This document shows, in pieces, positions 24,547 to 34,115 of a DNA stretch of 64,000 nt. A program made the position numbers and the translations under genes. The notes below the pieces were generated by a model that ran no database searches, was not told the DNA's origin, and was given only the letters and a program-made list of their open reading frames with translations. Numbering within the stretch: the first letter of the stretch is position 1; every line of letters begins with the position of its first letter. This DNA is from Saprospiraceae bacterium (GTDB lineage Bacteria > Bacteroidota > Bacteroidia > Chitinophagales > Saprospiraceae), in the NCBI GenBank assembly GCA_016715245.1, contig JADKAS010000016.1:1-64000 (forward strand). Direction: 5' to 3'.

Positions 24547-25203
24547 ATGGAGCGGTTAGTATTTTCTATTATCATCATTTGCCTTAGTTTGGTAAGTAAG
24601 GCGACTGACACAACAGTCATATTCAGAACGGTCATTAATACCAATCTGTCACAACCTATTCAAATCACCCACGCAGGCGACGGAACCAACAGGGTTTTTG
24701 TGGCCGAAAAAGGGGGCCGCATCAAAGTCTTTAATCAATATTATGTTTTATATGACACGTTGATCACCCTTACCGGTTTGGCCACCAGCGGAGAACAAGG
24801 ATTATTGTCTGCAGCTTTTCATCCCAACTTCAGGAACAACGGGTATTTTTATGTTTTTTATACACAGGCAACCACTTATAATCTGATTGTTGACAGATAC
24901 ACCATCAGTGCCGGAGATCCTGATAAAGCCAATGTTGCATCCCGCTTACCCATTCTGAATATACCTCATCCCAACAATACAAACCACAATGGGGGCGAAC
25001 TTCATTTCGGAAAAGATGGTTATCTCTATCTGTCCACGGGAGATGGCGGTTTAAGTAATGATCCTGATGACAACGGCCAGGACTCTTTGTCTTTATTGGG
25101 TAAAATTCTAAGAATTGACATCAATAATACTTCCGGTGGCAATAACTATGCTATTCCCCCGGCAATCCAAATCCGGCATCACCAGTATATTGTTATGGGT
25201 TAA
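24547..25203 (+). CDS. PQQ-dependent sugar dehydrogenase-like protein, N-terminal part (segment 1 of 2)
   Basis: A signal peptide is followed by a glucose/sorbosone-dehydrogenase-type propeller: QPIQITHAGDGTNRVFVAEK, then GLLSAAFHPNF, NHNGGELHFGKDGYLYLSTGDGG and LLGKILRID. The NHNGGxLxFGxDGxLYxxxGDGG block is the PQQ- and Ca-binding hallmark of this family. The frame ends in a C-run: after YAIPP at 25156-25160 the reading slips and stops at 25203. Adding one C gives PGNPNPASPVYCYGLRNP and joins segment 2. Periplasmic or extracellular aldose oxidation is the family role; the true substrate is unknown. Confidence 0.82.
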   Translation: MERLVFSIIIICLSLVSKATDTTVIFRTVINTNLSQPIQITHAGDGTNRVFVAEKGGRIKVFNQYYVLYDTLITLTGLATSGEQGLLSAAFHPNFRNNGYFYVFYTQATTYNLIVDRYTISAGDPDKANVASRLPILNIPHPNNTNHNGGELHFGKDGYLYLSTGDGGLSNDPDDNGQDSLSLLGKILRIDINNTSGGNNYAIPPAIQIRHHQYIVMG

Positions 25204-25922
25204 GAAATCCTTTCCGTTGGAGTTTTGACAGGTATACCGGGGATATCTATATCGGAGACGTTGGTCAGGGTGCAAGAGAAGAAATCAGTTACAGACCGGC
25301 AACGCAAATTGCAGGCAGCAATTTCGGATGGGATTGTTATGAAGGTACATTGGTACATCCCACATCCGCACCCTGTCTCCCAATATCTAATTATGTATCG
25401 CCTTTTTATGAATATACAATCGTATCCAATAACAAATCCGTCATAGGTGGAAATGTATACCGCGGTTATGCCTATGCTGATTTAAAAGGTTGGTATATTG
25501 CCGCGGATTATTTTTCGCAAAGACTTCGTAAAATATTAAAAAACGGAAATTCATGGGTAGTTGTACAGCAAACTATGCCAGACAATACATATACCGGTAT
25601 CGCTGATTTTGGAGAAACAGAAGATGGCGAACTGCATATGGTTGACCTGTCTCACAATATTATCTATAAAATTACGGCAGCCAATCCAAAGACGGTTTAC
25701 ACTTTCACCGGCAACGGATTATGGACCACTGCTTCAAACTGGAAAGAAGGGATAACGCCACCGGATCCTCTTCCTGCAGGTTCAGTCATTGTGATAAAAC
25801 CTTACAATAATGGTACCTGTACATTGACAGAAAACCAAACCATTAATACAGGCGCAGATTTTTTTGTAGAGCCTGGATGTAACTTTGTATTGGACAATTC
25901 CAAAATTCTCAATATTGATTAG
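25161..25922 (+). CDS. PQQ-dependent sugar dehydrogenase-like protein, C-terminal part (segment 2 of 2)
   Basis: Open from the C5 run at 25156-25160 and in frame with the downstream Met at 25350. It begins GNPNPASPVYCYGLRNPFR, then IYIGDVGQGAREEI and SNFGWDCYEG, all standard blades of the PQQ-dependent sugar dehydrogenase propeller. IADFGETEDGELHMVDLS and a short C-terminal beta domain (NGLWTTASNW, PPDPLPAGSVIVI) follow. There is no T9SS signature at the end. The joined protein is about 458 residues. Confidence 0.8.
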   Translation, partial: GNPNPASPVYCYGLRNPFRWSFDRYTGDIYIGDVGQGAREEISYRPATQIAGSNFGWDCYEGTLVHPTSAPCLPISNYVSPFYEYTIVSNNKSVIGGNVYRGYAYADLKGWYIAADYFSQRLRKILKNGNSWVVVQQTMPDNTYTGIADFGETEDGELHMVDLSHNIIYKITAANPKTVYTFTGNGLWTTASNWKEGITPPDPLPAGSVIVIKPYNNGTCTLTENQTINTGADFFVEPGCNFVLDNSKILNID

Positions 25923-25936
25923 TTCTACAAGACTAT

Positions 25937-26392
25937 TTATTGATCAGTAATTTTCAAACTGTAAAGAGGTTCAACCCTTCCTGTGGGCAACATGATACAC
26001 ACATCAATCATACCGTATATGGCTTTTTCGGACATATCAAAATGGTATCTTTCACCATCAAACGTAACAGGTATTTTTTGTAAAACCCTGTTTTTATAAA
26101 TAGCCAACCTGCTTCCGTCCGGAAGATTGGCTTTACAGCTTATGGATTGTTTGGGCCTTATTTTACCACTGAAGGGTTGAATATCTGAAACTTCATACTT
26201 GATAAAGCCGGGATTCAGAAAAGGAAGGTCAGCAAAAAACTGCTTACTGACAATAGTATCCAAAAGTTGCCATTTTTGATCAGTCGGATAATGTGACATA
26301 ATCATCGTCTGGGGCGGCAGCTTAAAAAACCATTGCCAAAATCTTCTTTTACGCCCATACCTGTTGACCAGGTAACATCCACGAGTTCCCAT
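25937..26392 (-). CDS. Transglutaminase-like protein, C-terminal part (segment 3 of 3)
   Basis: Continuation of the gene starting at 26897. The coding frame is FWQWFFKLPPQTMIMSHYPT followed by DQKWQLLD, the usual region after the catalytic core where a xxFxxxPxxFxxxHxPxDxxWQLL motif closes the fold. A beta-rich C-terminal domain follows. The switch from segment 2 is near 26340-26350 (gtaaaagaag). It ends 15 bp from the stop of the convergent dehydrogenase gene. Confidence 0.72.
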   Translation of the reverse strand: MGTRGCYLVNRYGRKRRFWQWFFKLPPQTMIMSHYPTDQKWQLLDTIVSKQFFADLPFLNPGFIKYEVSDIQPFSGKIRPKQSISCKANLPDGSRLAIYKNRVLQKIPVTFDGERYHFDMSEKAIYGMIDVCIMLPTGRVEPLYSLKITDQ

Positions 26393-26517
26393 TTTCCATC
26401 GATTTTTACTGCATTCCAGGCATGTCTTTCGGGTATGTTGGCTTTACCGATATAAGCCGGATTGTTTTTTCCGGCTCCGGTTACAAATTCACATTCGATG
26501 CCTGCGTGTAAACACAT
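26302..26517 (-). CDS. Transglutaminase-like protein, catalytic part (segment 2 of 3)
   Basis: Holds the core of a papain-like transglutaminase fold. Upstream of the first Met the frame is open through KKGVCQDYAYLFQAMCLHAG (catalytic Cys in GVCQDYA). RHAWNAVKIDGKWELVDVTW follows, giving His (RHAWN) and Asp (VDVTW). Cys-His-Asp are thus all present once the frameshifts are repaired. The last ~12 residues of this frame (GNGFLSCRPRR) are out-of-frame. Confidence 0.78.
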   Translation of the reverse strand: MCLHAGIECEFVTGAGKNNPAYIGKANIPERHAWNAVKIDGKWELVDVTWSTGMGVKEDFGNGFLSCRPRR

Positions 26518-26897
26518 GGCCTGAAAAAGGTAGGCATAATCCTGACATACCCCTTTTTATCCTCCAGCGTTTCTTCAATAAATTCCTTAATCTGTTCAAG
26601 GCGTTGCCTTTTGATTTCCTCTTTACTTCCGTGAAATTTGCCTGTTTTGTAACCTGCAGACTTCATTTTTTCCAGTTTTTTATGGTCATACTCAATATTG
26701 TAGACAAGACAGGTAAAAATGGCGCGTACTTTTGACAATTCATCACCATAAGGAGAAGTAAGTTTGTCTGTTAGTTTTGCCAGGTCTTTTGTGTATTTGA
26801 CGGAACGGGCATGTTGGTCAATTTCGGTATAATCCTGACAGTAAGTAATATTTACAAATAAAAGGAAAATCAGTATGGTAAAAAGGTTTTTCATCAT
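26481..26897 (-). CDS. Transglutaminase-like protein, N-terminal part (segment 1 of 3)
   Basis: Signal peptide MMKNLFTILIFLLFVNITYC, then a helical region (KYTKDLAKLTDKLTSPYGDELSKVRAIFTCLVYNIEYD) typical of the N-terminal part of Bacteroidota transglutaminase-domain proteins. The frame slips in the A5G4 tract of EDKKG (about 26553-26561) and enters read-out; the true frame continues with GVCQDYAYL. The whole gene (25937-26897, minus) carries two single-base shifts but retains all catalytic residues. Such exported proteins may act as proteases rather than crosslinkers. Confidence 0.75.
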   Translation of the reverse strand: MMKNLFTILIFLLFVNITYCQDYTEIDQHARSVKYTKDLAKLTDKLTSPYGDELSKVRAIFTCLVYNIEYDHKKLEKMKSAGYKTGKFHGSKEEIKRQRLEQIKEFIEETLEDKKGYVRIMPTFFRPCVYTQASNVNL

Positions 26898-26921
26898 GTT
26901 ATTTAAATAATACGCACAAAA

Positions 26922-28478
26922 TTATTTAATTCTTTTTAAATCCAGGTCATGGAAGTCAAAACTAAAGTCAATATTGGGAGAAATACCTTTCATTTTTATA
27001 GATTGTGCCTTGCCTTTTTCATCGAGGGCAAACATGGCAAAAGCGTCACAATTCATCGCCTGATATTCCCATTTAATAGCGAAAGTATTGGCGTGATAAA
27101 AAGCCATCGGGCCATTGAGTTTGGGGGAACGGTGAGATTTCATCCACAGTTGTTTTTCTTTTTCAAAAACCTCCATTTTGCCAAACCAGGCATCTTCGTA
27201 CATACCAATAAAGTCTTCATTTCTGACCGGAATATTTTTTGATGCTTCCACTTTTGCCCATACAGCAGTGGTGACCTCATCTCCTTTACCTATTCTTTCT
27301 TTCCATCTGGCTGCTAACTTATCGGTCCATGCAAAATCATCGAGGCCAAGATAAGCATCCCCAATAGTATTCGACACAGCATAAAAAAGGCCTGCACCGC
27401 TGGTTTCTGTATTGGTCAGAATGATAATTCCCAGGTTTAGATCCGGATACATCGTCAGGATGGAAAGCATTCCCGGCAAACCACCTGTATGTGAAACTTT
27501 GAAATTACCTTTTACATCTGAAATATCCCAGCCTAGTCCGTATCCGTTAAAATGAGAATTGTATCGTGGGTTGGCATTATTGTCCTCCACTGTATGTAGT
27601 CTCCACATTTCATTGTGGTTTTTCAGGGAAAAAAGGGAAGACTTCATATCCGGTCCGTACTTACCTTTATTCAACCGGACCATCATCCATTTTGCCATAT
27701 CGCCTACATTGGAATATATTCCTCCAGCTGCACTTCCTATGTGGGACTGGTAAGCATCAATGGTTTTTATGGTTCCCGATTCGGAAGAATGAGCGGAAGA
27801 AAGATTACTTTCATCACTGAGCAGACTGCCGACATAGGACCTGTTCATTTGTAATGGTCTCAGGATGCGGTTTTGAACAAAATTTTCATACGTTTGGCCG
27901 CTTGCTCTGGCTACAATTTCTCCGGCGACAATATACAAAAGGTTATCGTAATCAAACTGTGTTCTGAAGGCGGAAACCGGTTTAAAATGTTGAAAACAAG
28001 TGACGACATCTTTGATAGTAAAATCGGCACCGTCGGGAAACCACATAAGGTCACCCACGCCCAGACCCAGACCACTGCGATGTGTGAGCAAATCAATAAT
28101 GTTGAAGTTTTCGGTGACATAATCATTGTACATTTTAAATTCAGGTATATGATCTTTTACCTTATCTTTCCATGTTGATTTTCCTTCCTCTTCCAGTATC
28201 GCCAGGGCAGTGGTAGTAAATGCTTTGCTGATGGAGGCAATCTGAAAATTGGTATTTTCATCGACAGGTTTTTTATTATTAATATCAGAGAACCCATATC
28301 CTTTGGAATGGATAATCTTTCCGTCTTTGACAATGGCGATGGAGGCTCCGGCGACATTAAATGTTGCCAAGGCATTCTCCATCAATACGTCTATTTGTTT
28401 GGAAGAAAGCTGAGAAAACGCAGGTGTAACAAATATCAATAAAAATGCGAAAACCGTTGATAAAATTAATTTATTCAT
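26922..28478 (-). CDS. Exported serine beta-lactamase-like hydrolase (class C/DD-peptidase family)
   Basis: 518 residues with a signal peptide (cut near residue 22). Active-site motifs of the penicillin-binding/beta-lactamase fold: SxxK as S82-I-S-K85, YxN as Y177-D-N179, and HTG (330-332) replacing KTG, as in many esterase-like members. After about residue 400 there is an accessory beta domain (MYEDAWFGKMEVFEKEKQLW) resembling the DUF3471 extension. Probable roles are peptide, ester or cell-wall hydrolysis; true lactamase activity is unlikely for this subgroup. The gene starts 25 bp upstream of the end of no other gene and seems monocistronic. Confidence 0.85.
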   Translation of the reverse strand: MNKLILSTVFAFLLIFVTPAFSQLSSKQIDVLMENALATFNVAGASIAIVKDGKIIHSKGYGFSDINNKKPVDENTNFQIASISKAFTTTALAILEEEGKSTWKDKVKDHIPEFKMYNDYVTENFNIIDLLTHRSGLGLGVGDLMWFPDGADFTIKDVVTCFQHFKPVSAFRTQFDYDNLLYIVAGEIVARASGQTYENFVQNRILRPLQMNRSYVGSLLSDESNLSSAHSSESGTIKTIDAYQSHIGSAAGGIYSNVGDMAKWMMVRLNKGKYGPDMKSSLFSLKNHNEMWRLHTVEDNNANPRYNSHFNGYGLGWDISDVKGNFKVSHTGGLPGMLSILTMYPDLNLGIIILTNTETSGAGLFYAVSNTIGDAYLGLDDFAWTDKLAARWKERIGKGDEVTTAVWAKVEASKNIPVRNEDFIGMYEDAWFGKMEVFEKEKQLWMKSHRSPKLNGPMAFYHANTFAIKWEYQAMNCDAFAMFALDEKGKAQSIKMKGISPNIDFSFDFHDLDLKRIK

Positions 28479-28521
28479 GACATGATAATGTTATGGTAAA
28501 AGATATTAAAAACACAGGTAA

Positions 28522-28529
28522 CAAAGATA
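28522..28529 (-). promoter_or_regulatory. -7 promoter element (TATCTTTG)
   Basis: Minus-strand TATCTTTG, 44 bp upstream of the serine hydrolase ATG; no good -33 box at the canonical distance. Confidence 0.4.
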
Positions 28530-28708
28530 AGTCGTTTTGACATGTTTTACTTAAAATTTTAATGATATACAGGCTTTTAAAAATGTATCAGACTATATTT
28601 TTGGTACATAAAAGTATTTTGAGTTAAAGATTGTTGATGTTGGAAGAAAAGAAATGAGGAATAGAAAATTAGAATACATTGAATCAGGCTATCATTAAAT
28701 AAACAGGT

Positions 28709-28735
28709 AAAAAAAACCCGAAGCGAACCCCGGGT
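28709..28735 (-). terminator. Rho-independent terminator of the PKD protein gene
   Basis: Transcript of the minus strand: ACCCGGGG-TTCG-CTTCGGGT, an 8-bp stem (two G-U pairs) with a UUCG tetraloop, followed by a run of T. It lies 27 bp after the stop at 28762. Confidence 0.85.
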
Positions 28736-28761
28736 CTTTATTTTATTTTTGTGGTAAGTGA

Positions 28762-30666
28762 TTATTGTTTCATTATTTTTTGCATTGTACTGGTACCGTC
28801 CTCGTATGTGAGCATCAGATAGTACATTCCTGTAGAAAACGGGGAAAGGTCAATGACAATTTCATTACCTGAAACATCTCCCTGTAAAACTTTATTGGAT
28901 GATCTGTCCAGCAAAACAAAAGAATTGATTATAGCGTCCGATTGAATACGCGTAAAATCTGAAGATGGATTAGGAGATACAATCCCCGGTGATCTGCCTA
29001 TGACCACTCTTTTACAAACCTGAACCCTGCATCCGAAAGTTCGGCTTTCCACTGTCAGACAAACTTTATATACGCCTGGTTCGGTAAGAGGAATCCTGAA
29101 TCCCTGGCCGGAGTACGTTTCACTTCTCCCTTCAACAGTCCAGGTAAAATTTGCATTGGCATCATTACTTCTTGAATGAAAGCCAATTCCGGTATTTGTT
29201 CTCAAATATTTAAAATCCGCTTTCAGAAGGCAGTCGGCATTGGAAATCGTCGGACCCACCGTAATTTTTTTACAGACTACCACGCTGCAGTTTTGTGAGG
29301 CCGAAGTTGTCGGTTTGGTAACCACGAGGCAAACTTCATAATCCCCTCTTTCTTTAAACTGATGTTTCATTTCAGGACCCTGGGCGGTTGTACCGTCGCT
29401 GATTTTCCAGAAATAGGTTGCGTTATTTCCTCCGTTGGAAATAGCTATGGCTTTCAATATATTGTCTGTGAGTTCAAATTTGTAGTCAGCCGTCAGATCA
29501 CATGGATTGCCTGATTCTCCGATTTTGATGGTTTTGCAGATGGTTTCCGAACAAGGAGGACTACTTGCTGTGATGGCAGGAGCAGAAACCGTCAGGCAAA
29601 CATTGTATTCTCCTTTTTGGGAATATTCGTGTTTAACTTCCGCCCCTTCCGCTGTGGTGTTGTCCCCGAATTTCCATGTGTATCGCAACAATGCAGGTTG
29701 GGTGGCAATTGTCCATCCTTTTGCATGCAATAGAAGACCGTTTACTTCATATTTGAAGTCTGCTTTCAGGTCACAAGGACTGTTCGTCTCACCAACTTTT
29801 ATAGTTTTACAGATAGTTTCCACGCATGGCGGGCTGCTTACCGTCGTAGCGGGAAGCGTAACTATCAGGCAAACATTGTATTCTCCTTTTTGGGTGTATT
29901 CGTGTTTAACTTCCGCCCCTTCCGCTGTGGTGTTGTCCCCGAATTTCCAGGTGTATCGCAATGCAGGTTGGGTGGCAAGTGTCCATCCTTTTGCGTTCAA
30001 AATAAGACCGTTTACTTCATATTTAAAGTCTGCTTTCAGGTTGCAGGGACTGTTTGTCTCGCCAACTTTTATCGTTTTACAGATAGTTTCCACACATGGC
30101 GGGTTGCTTACCGTTGTAGCGGGAAGCGTAACTGAAAGGCAAACATTGTATTCTCCTTTTTGGGTGTATTCGTGTTTAACTTCCGCCCCTTCCGCTGTGG
30201 TGTTGTCCCCGAATTTCCAGGTGTATCGCAATGTAGGTTGGGTGGCAAGTGTCCATCCTTTTGCGTTCAAAATAAGACCGTTTACTTCGTATTTGAAGTC
30301 CGCTTTCAGGTCGCAGGCACCGCTGAGGGCACCTTTTTCCACCTTTACTTTTTTGCAGATGGCACCGGTACAGTTGTCATTGACCAATACTTTCAGGCAT
30401 ACCTCATAATCACTCGCATAATTGTATTGATGGGTGGGTTTTTCTTCGCGGGATGTGTTGTTATCTCCGAAGTACCAGTACCATTCCACCACAGGTTTGT
30501 CGCTTGTTCCTGAAAATTCCACGACGCCGTTTTCTTTTTCCACTGCTGTAAAATCTACCGTTGCGCAATAAACGTCCTGTGCTGAAGAAGTGTGGATATT
30601 ACCCAATAAAAAGGCAAAAGTCAAAATACCATATATCCGAAAAAGGTTTTGTTGAAGTGTTTTCAT
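28762..30666 (-). CDS. Secreted PKD-repeat protein with T9SS type A domain
   Basis: 634 residues. The signal peptide ends near TSSAQ (residue 29). About six PKD-like domains of ~90 residues follow, each with a WxFGDNTT or WxxSDGTT core, an HxY/HxF strand, a YxVCLxV strand and a closing Cys-K/Cys-V element. Three central copies are nearly identical in DNA (see the repeat at 29620-30320). The C-terminal T9SS type A domain starts SPGIVSPNPSSDFTRI and ends MQKIMKQ. Paired Cys in each repeat suggest disulfides. Likely a cell-surface or released stalk protein. Confidence 0.85.
   Translation of the reverse strand: MKTLQQNLFRIYGILTFAFLLGNIHTSSAQDVYCATVDFTAVEKENGVVEFSGTSDKPVVEWYWYFGDNNTSREEKPTHQYNYASDYEVCLKVLVNDNCTGAICKKVKVEKGALSGACDLKADFKYEVNGLILNAKGWTLATQPTLRYTWKFGDNTTAEGAEVKHEYTQKGEYNVCLSVTLPATTVSNPPCVETICKTIKVGETNSPCNLKADFKYEVNGLILNAKGWTLATQPALRYTWKFGDNTTAEGAEVKHEYTQKGEYNVCLIVTLPATTVSSPPCVETICKTIKVGETNSPCDLKADFKYEVNGLLLHAKGWTIATQPALLRYTWKFGDNTTAEGAEVKHEYSQKGEYNVCLTVSAPAITASSPPCSETICKTIKIGESGNPCDLTADYKFELTDNILKAIAISNGGNNATYFWKISDGTTAQGPEMKHQFKERGDYEVCLVVTKPTTSASQNCSVVVCKKITVGPTISNADCLLKADFKYLRTNTGIGFHSRSNDANANFTWTVEGRSETYSGQGFRIPLTEPGVYKVCLTVESRTFGCRVQVCKRVVIGRSPGIVSPNPSSDFTRIQSDAIINSFVLLDRSSNKVLQGDVSGNEIVIDLSPFSTGMYYLMLTYEDGTSTMQKIMKQ
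29620..30320 (-). repeat. 270-bp PKD coding repeats, nearly identical
   Basis: The same sequence recurs at about 29619, 29892 and 30162, a period of 270 bp (273 bp for one copy carrying an extra codon). Each encodes one ~90-residue PKD unit with KADFKYEVNGL and WKFGDNTTAEGAEVKHEY. The low divergence points to recent duplication or gene conversion. Confidence 0.85.
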
Positions 30667-30687
30667 CCCATTTTATTTTATGTAAAA

Positions 30688-30718
30688 CAAAGATAAAGTA
30701 TAAAGAATAGAAAAACAA
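30688..30718 (-). promoter_or_regulatory. Promoter of the PKD protein gene
   Basis: Minus strand: TTG at 30716-30718, 20-bp spacer, TATCTTTG at 30688-30695, about 22 bp upstream of the ATG at 30666. Close to the Bacteroidota consensus. Confidence 0.55.
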
Positions 30719-31256
30719 GGGATTGGGTAAAAAAAATATCTGAAAGTTAGGGAGATTTTGGTTACATGTCAAAGGAACTTTTAGGACTTATATATGCGTA
30801 AAAAGAAGGGAAAATACTTTTATTTTTTTAGTGAAAATCCTGTATCATGCTATATTCAGGAAAAATACCTTTTTTAATTAAGGCCATCAAATATGATATG
30901 ACTAAAGCAGTATCATAACCGGATCTAGAAAAAATATAGTATTCAAAGATCAAAGCAGATATGTATTATTTTCACCTGCAAGTTGGAAATTGAAAATTGA
31001 AAGATGAAAGATGAAAATTCATAAACCTCCTCCTCTTTACATCATCAAATCCTATCCATCCTGATTCAAACAGAAAAATCAAGGTAAATGAATCCGTCTT
31101 TCCCGAAATCCCGACAATCTGTGCAATCCGTGGTTGAGAATTTATCCAAAGCCGTACAAGGCTTTGACTGAGTGAAACGCGCGGGCTTCATAAACTTAAG
31201 TTGCGGCGTAATGTGGGATGGGTATAAAAGAGGCATTTTTAAAAAAATTGCCCGGT
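30719..31256. other. Intergenic region with repeat relics
   Basis: No gene seen. 30981-31016 is simple degenerate repeat (gaaaattgaaagatgaaag). 31083-31135 (aatgaatccg, ctttcccgaaatcccgacaatctg) is a diverged relative of the REP-like units at 34513-34753. Confidence 0.5.
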
Positions 31257-31272
31257 AGTGACTTTAGTCACT
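31257..31272. promoter_or_regulatory. Palindrome AGTGACT-TT-AGTCACT
   Basis: Perfect 7-bp inverted repeat with a 2-bp centre, 52 bp before the start at 31324 and 22 bp upstream of a TAATTTTG -7-like element (31294-31301). An operator for the downstream gene is possible; no regulator is identified. Confidence 0.35.
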
Positions 31273-31323
31273 GCATGGCAGTTAAAAACAGCTTAATTTT
31301 GTCAGAAATAATGCAGGAATAAA

Positions 31324-32754
31324 ATGAAAGGCTTTAAAAATATAATAATAAAAGAAAAAATATGGCAGATGCCATTAGTTTGTACAATATTGCTTTTAAT
31401 AATTATTCCTTTTCAGATAATAGCTCAGGTTAATGTAACGTGGTCCAACTATCCCGGAGGTGTGGCGCTGGCAACAGATCAACAACATGGTATTTTTTCG
31501 GCAAATTGGGACTACAACCCGGGAGGTGATATTACATTAACTAAAAGATCGTGTAATGGAAATGTCTTATGGAATGCCACTTATAACAATACGGATAACA
31601 CAAGGCATGAGGTGGTAACCTGGTTGGAAACGGATAGTCAGAATAACTGTTTAGTTTCCGGAACTATTCGCTCAGGATTTTCAAATCCCGTCAATGCCGC
31701 AAGTTTATTGATGAAATACGATGGTAATGGTAATTTGTTATGGCGCAATGTTTTTGAATCTTCTTTTGAAGGCTCTTATACTACAAAAATACTGGTTGAC
31801 AATGATAACAATATATACGTTTTGGGTTTAGGTACCGGACCAAATGGGCAAGTTACAAGGGTTAAGAAGTTTAATGCAAATGGAGTGGCCATCTGGACAT
31901 ACTATGATACCAATGGAATAGGAGCACCCAAAAATTTCAAGTTCACCAGGGATGGTTTCTTATTAGTATCAGGAAGAGGAATAACCGGTATTATCAATGG
32001 TTATTTTAAACTAAGTTTGGCAGGGAATCTTATATGGAGTAAGGCAGGCATCATAAGTCCAACTATTGGCGATGCTTCAGGTGATTCATTTGGCAACACT
32101 TATATCATTAAAGGAGAAAATGTGCCTTCAAATGCAGGCAGTATCCTTGAAAAATTTGATCAGAATGGCGTTTTGATTTGGTCACGTACCAATACAATGG
32201 CTGGCAACAAAGTTGAGACAGGCACTGATAACCATCCGATCATTAGTGGTTTTCCCAACTCAGGAACAGCAGGCGCTGCTTTTATGAAATATAATTCAAG
32301 CGGTTCAGTGCTTTGGCAAAATTTAAATGCTGATGGTCCTGAAACATTGCTTCTTCATGGTATATTAAAATTAGATGCCGCAAATAATGCCTATTTATCT
32401 GCCGGAAATCTGTTTTATATGACAGTTTGTAAAATAAATTCTGATGGAACATATGGTTGGGTTGGCTTAGTATCAGGGAGTAATTCTGCCAAGTCTTTTA
32501 CTATTTTTTCAAATAATTCTGTTTATATTACAGGCACTACCACTGCAAAACTTTTGCCGCATAATCTGAGTGTTGGGAATACTGTTATTTCACAAAACAC
32601 CACTATTGAAGCCACAAACAATATTCAATTGTCGAATATAACCCTTACTAATTCCTCACAATTAATATTAATTTCACCAAACGTCGATGTAGCTAATAGT
32701 GTAATAATTGAACCGGGAAGTACAGTACTTTTAAATCCCGGAGGCAGTAATTAA
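31324..32754 (+). CDS. Secreted beta-propeller protein with coathanger-type C-terminus
   Basis: 476 residues. A long N-terminal basic stretch plus hydrophobic segment (PLVCTILLLIIIPFQIIAQ) is a signal peptide. Repeated elements of the SBBP/PQQ-like type, such as LLMKYDGNGNLLWRNVF, VKKFNANGVAIWTYY, EKFDQNGVLIWSRTN and FMKYNSSGSVLWQN, suggest a propeller of ~45-residue blades. The last ~50 residues (IEATNNIQLSNITLTNSS, ILISPNVDVANSVIIEPGS) fit the '3-coathanger stack' domain that often precedes T9SS signals. No clear T9SS type A end is visible. Function unknown. Confidence 0.7.
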   Translation: MKGFKNIIIKEKIWQMPLVCTILLLIIIPFQIIAQVNVTWSNYPGGVALATDQQHGIFSANWDYNPGGDITLTKRSCNGNVLWNATYNNTDNTRHEVVTWLETDSQNNCLVSGTIRSGFSNPVNAASLLMKYDGNGNLLWRNVFESSFEGSYTTKILVDNDNNIYVLGLGTGPNGQVTRVKKFNANGVAIWTYYDTNGIGAPKNFKFTRDGFLLVSGRGITGIINGYFKLSLAGNLIWSKAGIISPTIGDASGDSFGNTYIIKGENVPSNAGSILEKFDQNGVLIWSRTNTMAGNKVETGTDNHPIISGFPNSGTAGAAFMKYNSSGSVLWQNLNADGPETLLLHGILKLDAANNAYLSAGNLFYMTVCKINSDGTYGWVGLVSGSNSAKSFTIFSNNSVYITGTTTAKLLPHNLSVGNTVISQNTTIEATNNIQLSNITLTNSSQLILISPNVDVANSVIIEPGSTVLLNPGGSN

Positions 32755-33040
32755 TCGATATTCAGGCAGGAAAAACGTCCGCTGCAACTTTACTGACAGG
32801 TTTATAAGCTGTGATTTAAAACCAGAGGGCTTGATAATTATATGGATGGTTTTTGTGATCATTTTGAAAGGGTCAGCGGAGTGACAATTTATACTGATTT
32901 TTTTATCATTACATCAATAAATCATTTTAAGTTTTAAAATGTTTATTATATTTGTAGGGTAGGTCACAACAGCAAAAAGGGCATTTTTTAATTTGTTATA
33001 CCTGCATTATTGAGATTACTTCATTTACAAACTACCATAC

Positions 33041-33947
33041 ATGATTGACTTTATTGGTGACATACACGGTCACGCAGACAAACTGGAAGCATTACTGCTT
33101 AAGTTGGGGTATAAAATAATCAACGGAAGCTATAAACATCCGGACCGGAAAGTATTATTTGTGGGCGATTATATTGATCGGGGACCAAAAATCAAAGAAA
33201 CCCTTGAAATCGTCAGGGCCATGGTCGACAGCGACAACGCCATTGCTTTGATGGGCAACCACGAATACAACGCACTTTGTTTTCATTTTCAGGAAACGGA
33301 AGGTGGACACCTCAGGAAACATCTGATTAAAAATATCATCCAGCATTACGAAACCCTCAAACAATTCCAAAATCAACAAAAGGAATATGAGGCGTACTTG
33401 GATTGGTTCAAAACCTTACCACTTTATTACGAAGGGGAAACATTCCGGGCGGTGCATGCTTGTTGGGATTATAATAATATAAACTATCTGAAGAATACCT
33501 TAGTCAATGACCGGTTGACCGACGAACTTATATATCAATCGGTCAAGTTGGGAACAACCTTAAATGAAGCCATAGACCAAACCTTAAAAGGTAAAGAAAT
33601 GAAAATGCCGGAAGGACTCTTTTTTATGGACAAGGATGGTACACAACGAACAGAAATAAGAATCAAATGGTGGGGAAACCCCACTCTTATGACCTACAAG
33701 TCCATCAGCGTCGAACCCCTGGACAATTTGCCAGAACAACCCATTGAAGCGTCAGCCTAAAATCCCTCGATTATTATCATGAAATCGACAAAATGGTTTT
33801 CGGCCACTATTGGCGAAGGGCGAGCCCTCACTGTACAAAACCAACATCTGTTGTTTGGATTACAGTGTTGCAAAAGGTGGTAAACTGGTTGCGTATCGAA
33901 TGGATGAAGAGGATGTCTGTGATGTGAGGAAGCTGGTGTATGTGTGA
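33041..33947 (+). CDS. PrpA-like metallophosphoesterase (frameshifted near the C-terminus)
   Basis: The literal frame ends at 33760 (239 residues). Metal-binding motifs of PPP-type phosphatases are GDIHG (6-10), GDYIDRG (42-48) and GNHE (72-75), with a later His in FRAVHACWDY. Downstream sequence continues the same protein in other frames: YYHEIDKMVFGHYW (about 33770-33815), then LYKTNICCLDYSVAKGG and RKLVYV ending with TGA at 33945-33947. GHYW...CCLDYSVAKGGKL is the normal C-terminus of bacterial PrpA/PrpE-like phosphatases. I therefore extend the gene to 33947 with at least two single-base shifts. Likely a cytosolic Ser/Thr protein phosphatase or Ap4A-hydrolase-like enzyme. Confidence 0.8.
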
Positions 33948-34115
33948 GTCTGACCCAATTGTCATTTCAGTTTCTCAATTCACCAATTTCTCAATTCAAC
34001 AATCATCTATAAATTATACATGACTATAAAATGTTTATTATTTTTGGGGAAGAGGGGGAGAGCCCTCCCGGCACATTTATGAGGACGAGTAAAGTAACAT
34101 AATAATATCTGACCC

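Noticed and set aside
29507..30513. Plus-strand open frames opposite the PKD repeats
   Set aside because: Antisense read-out of the repeated PKD coding DNA, repeating with the same 270-bp period.
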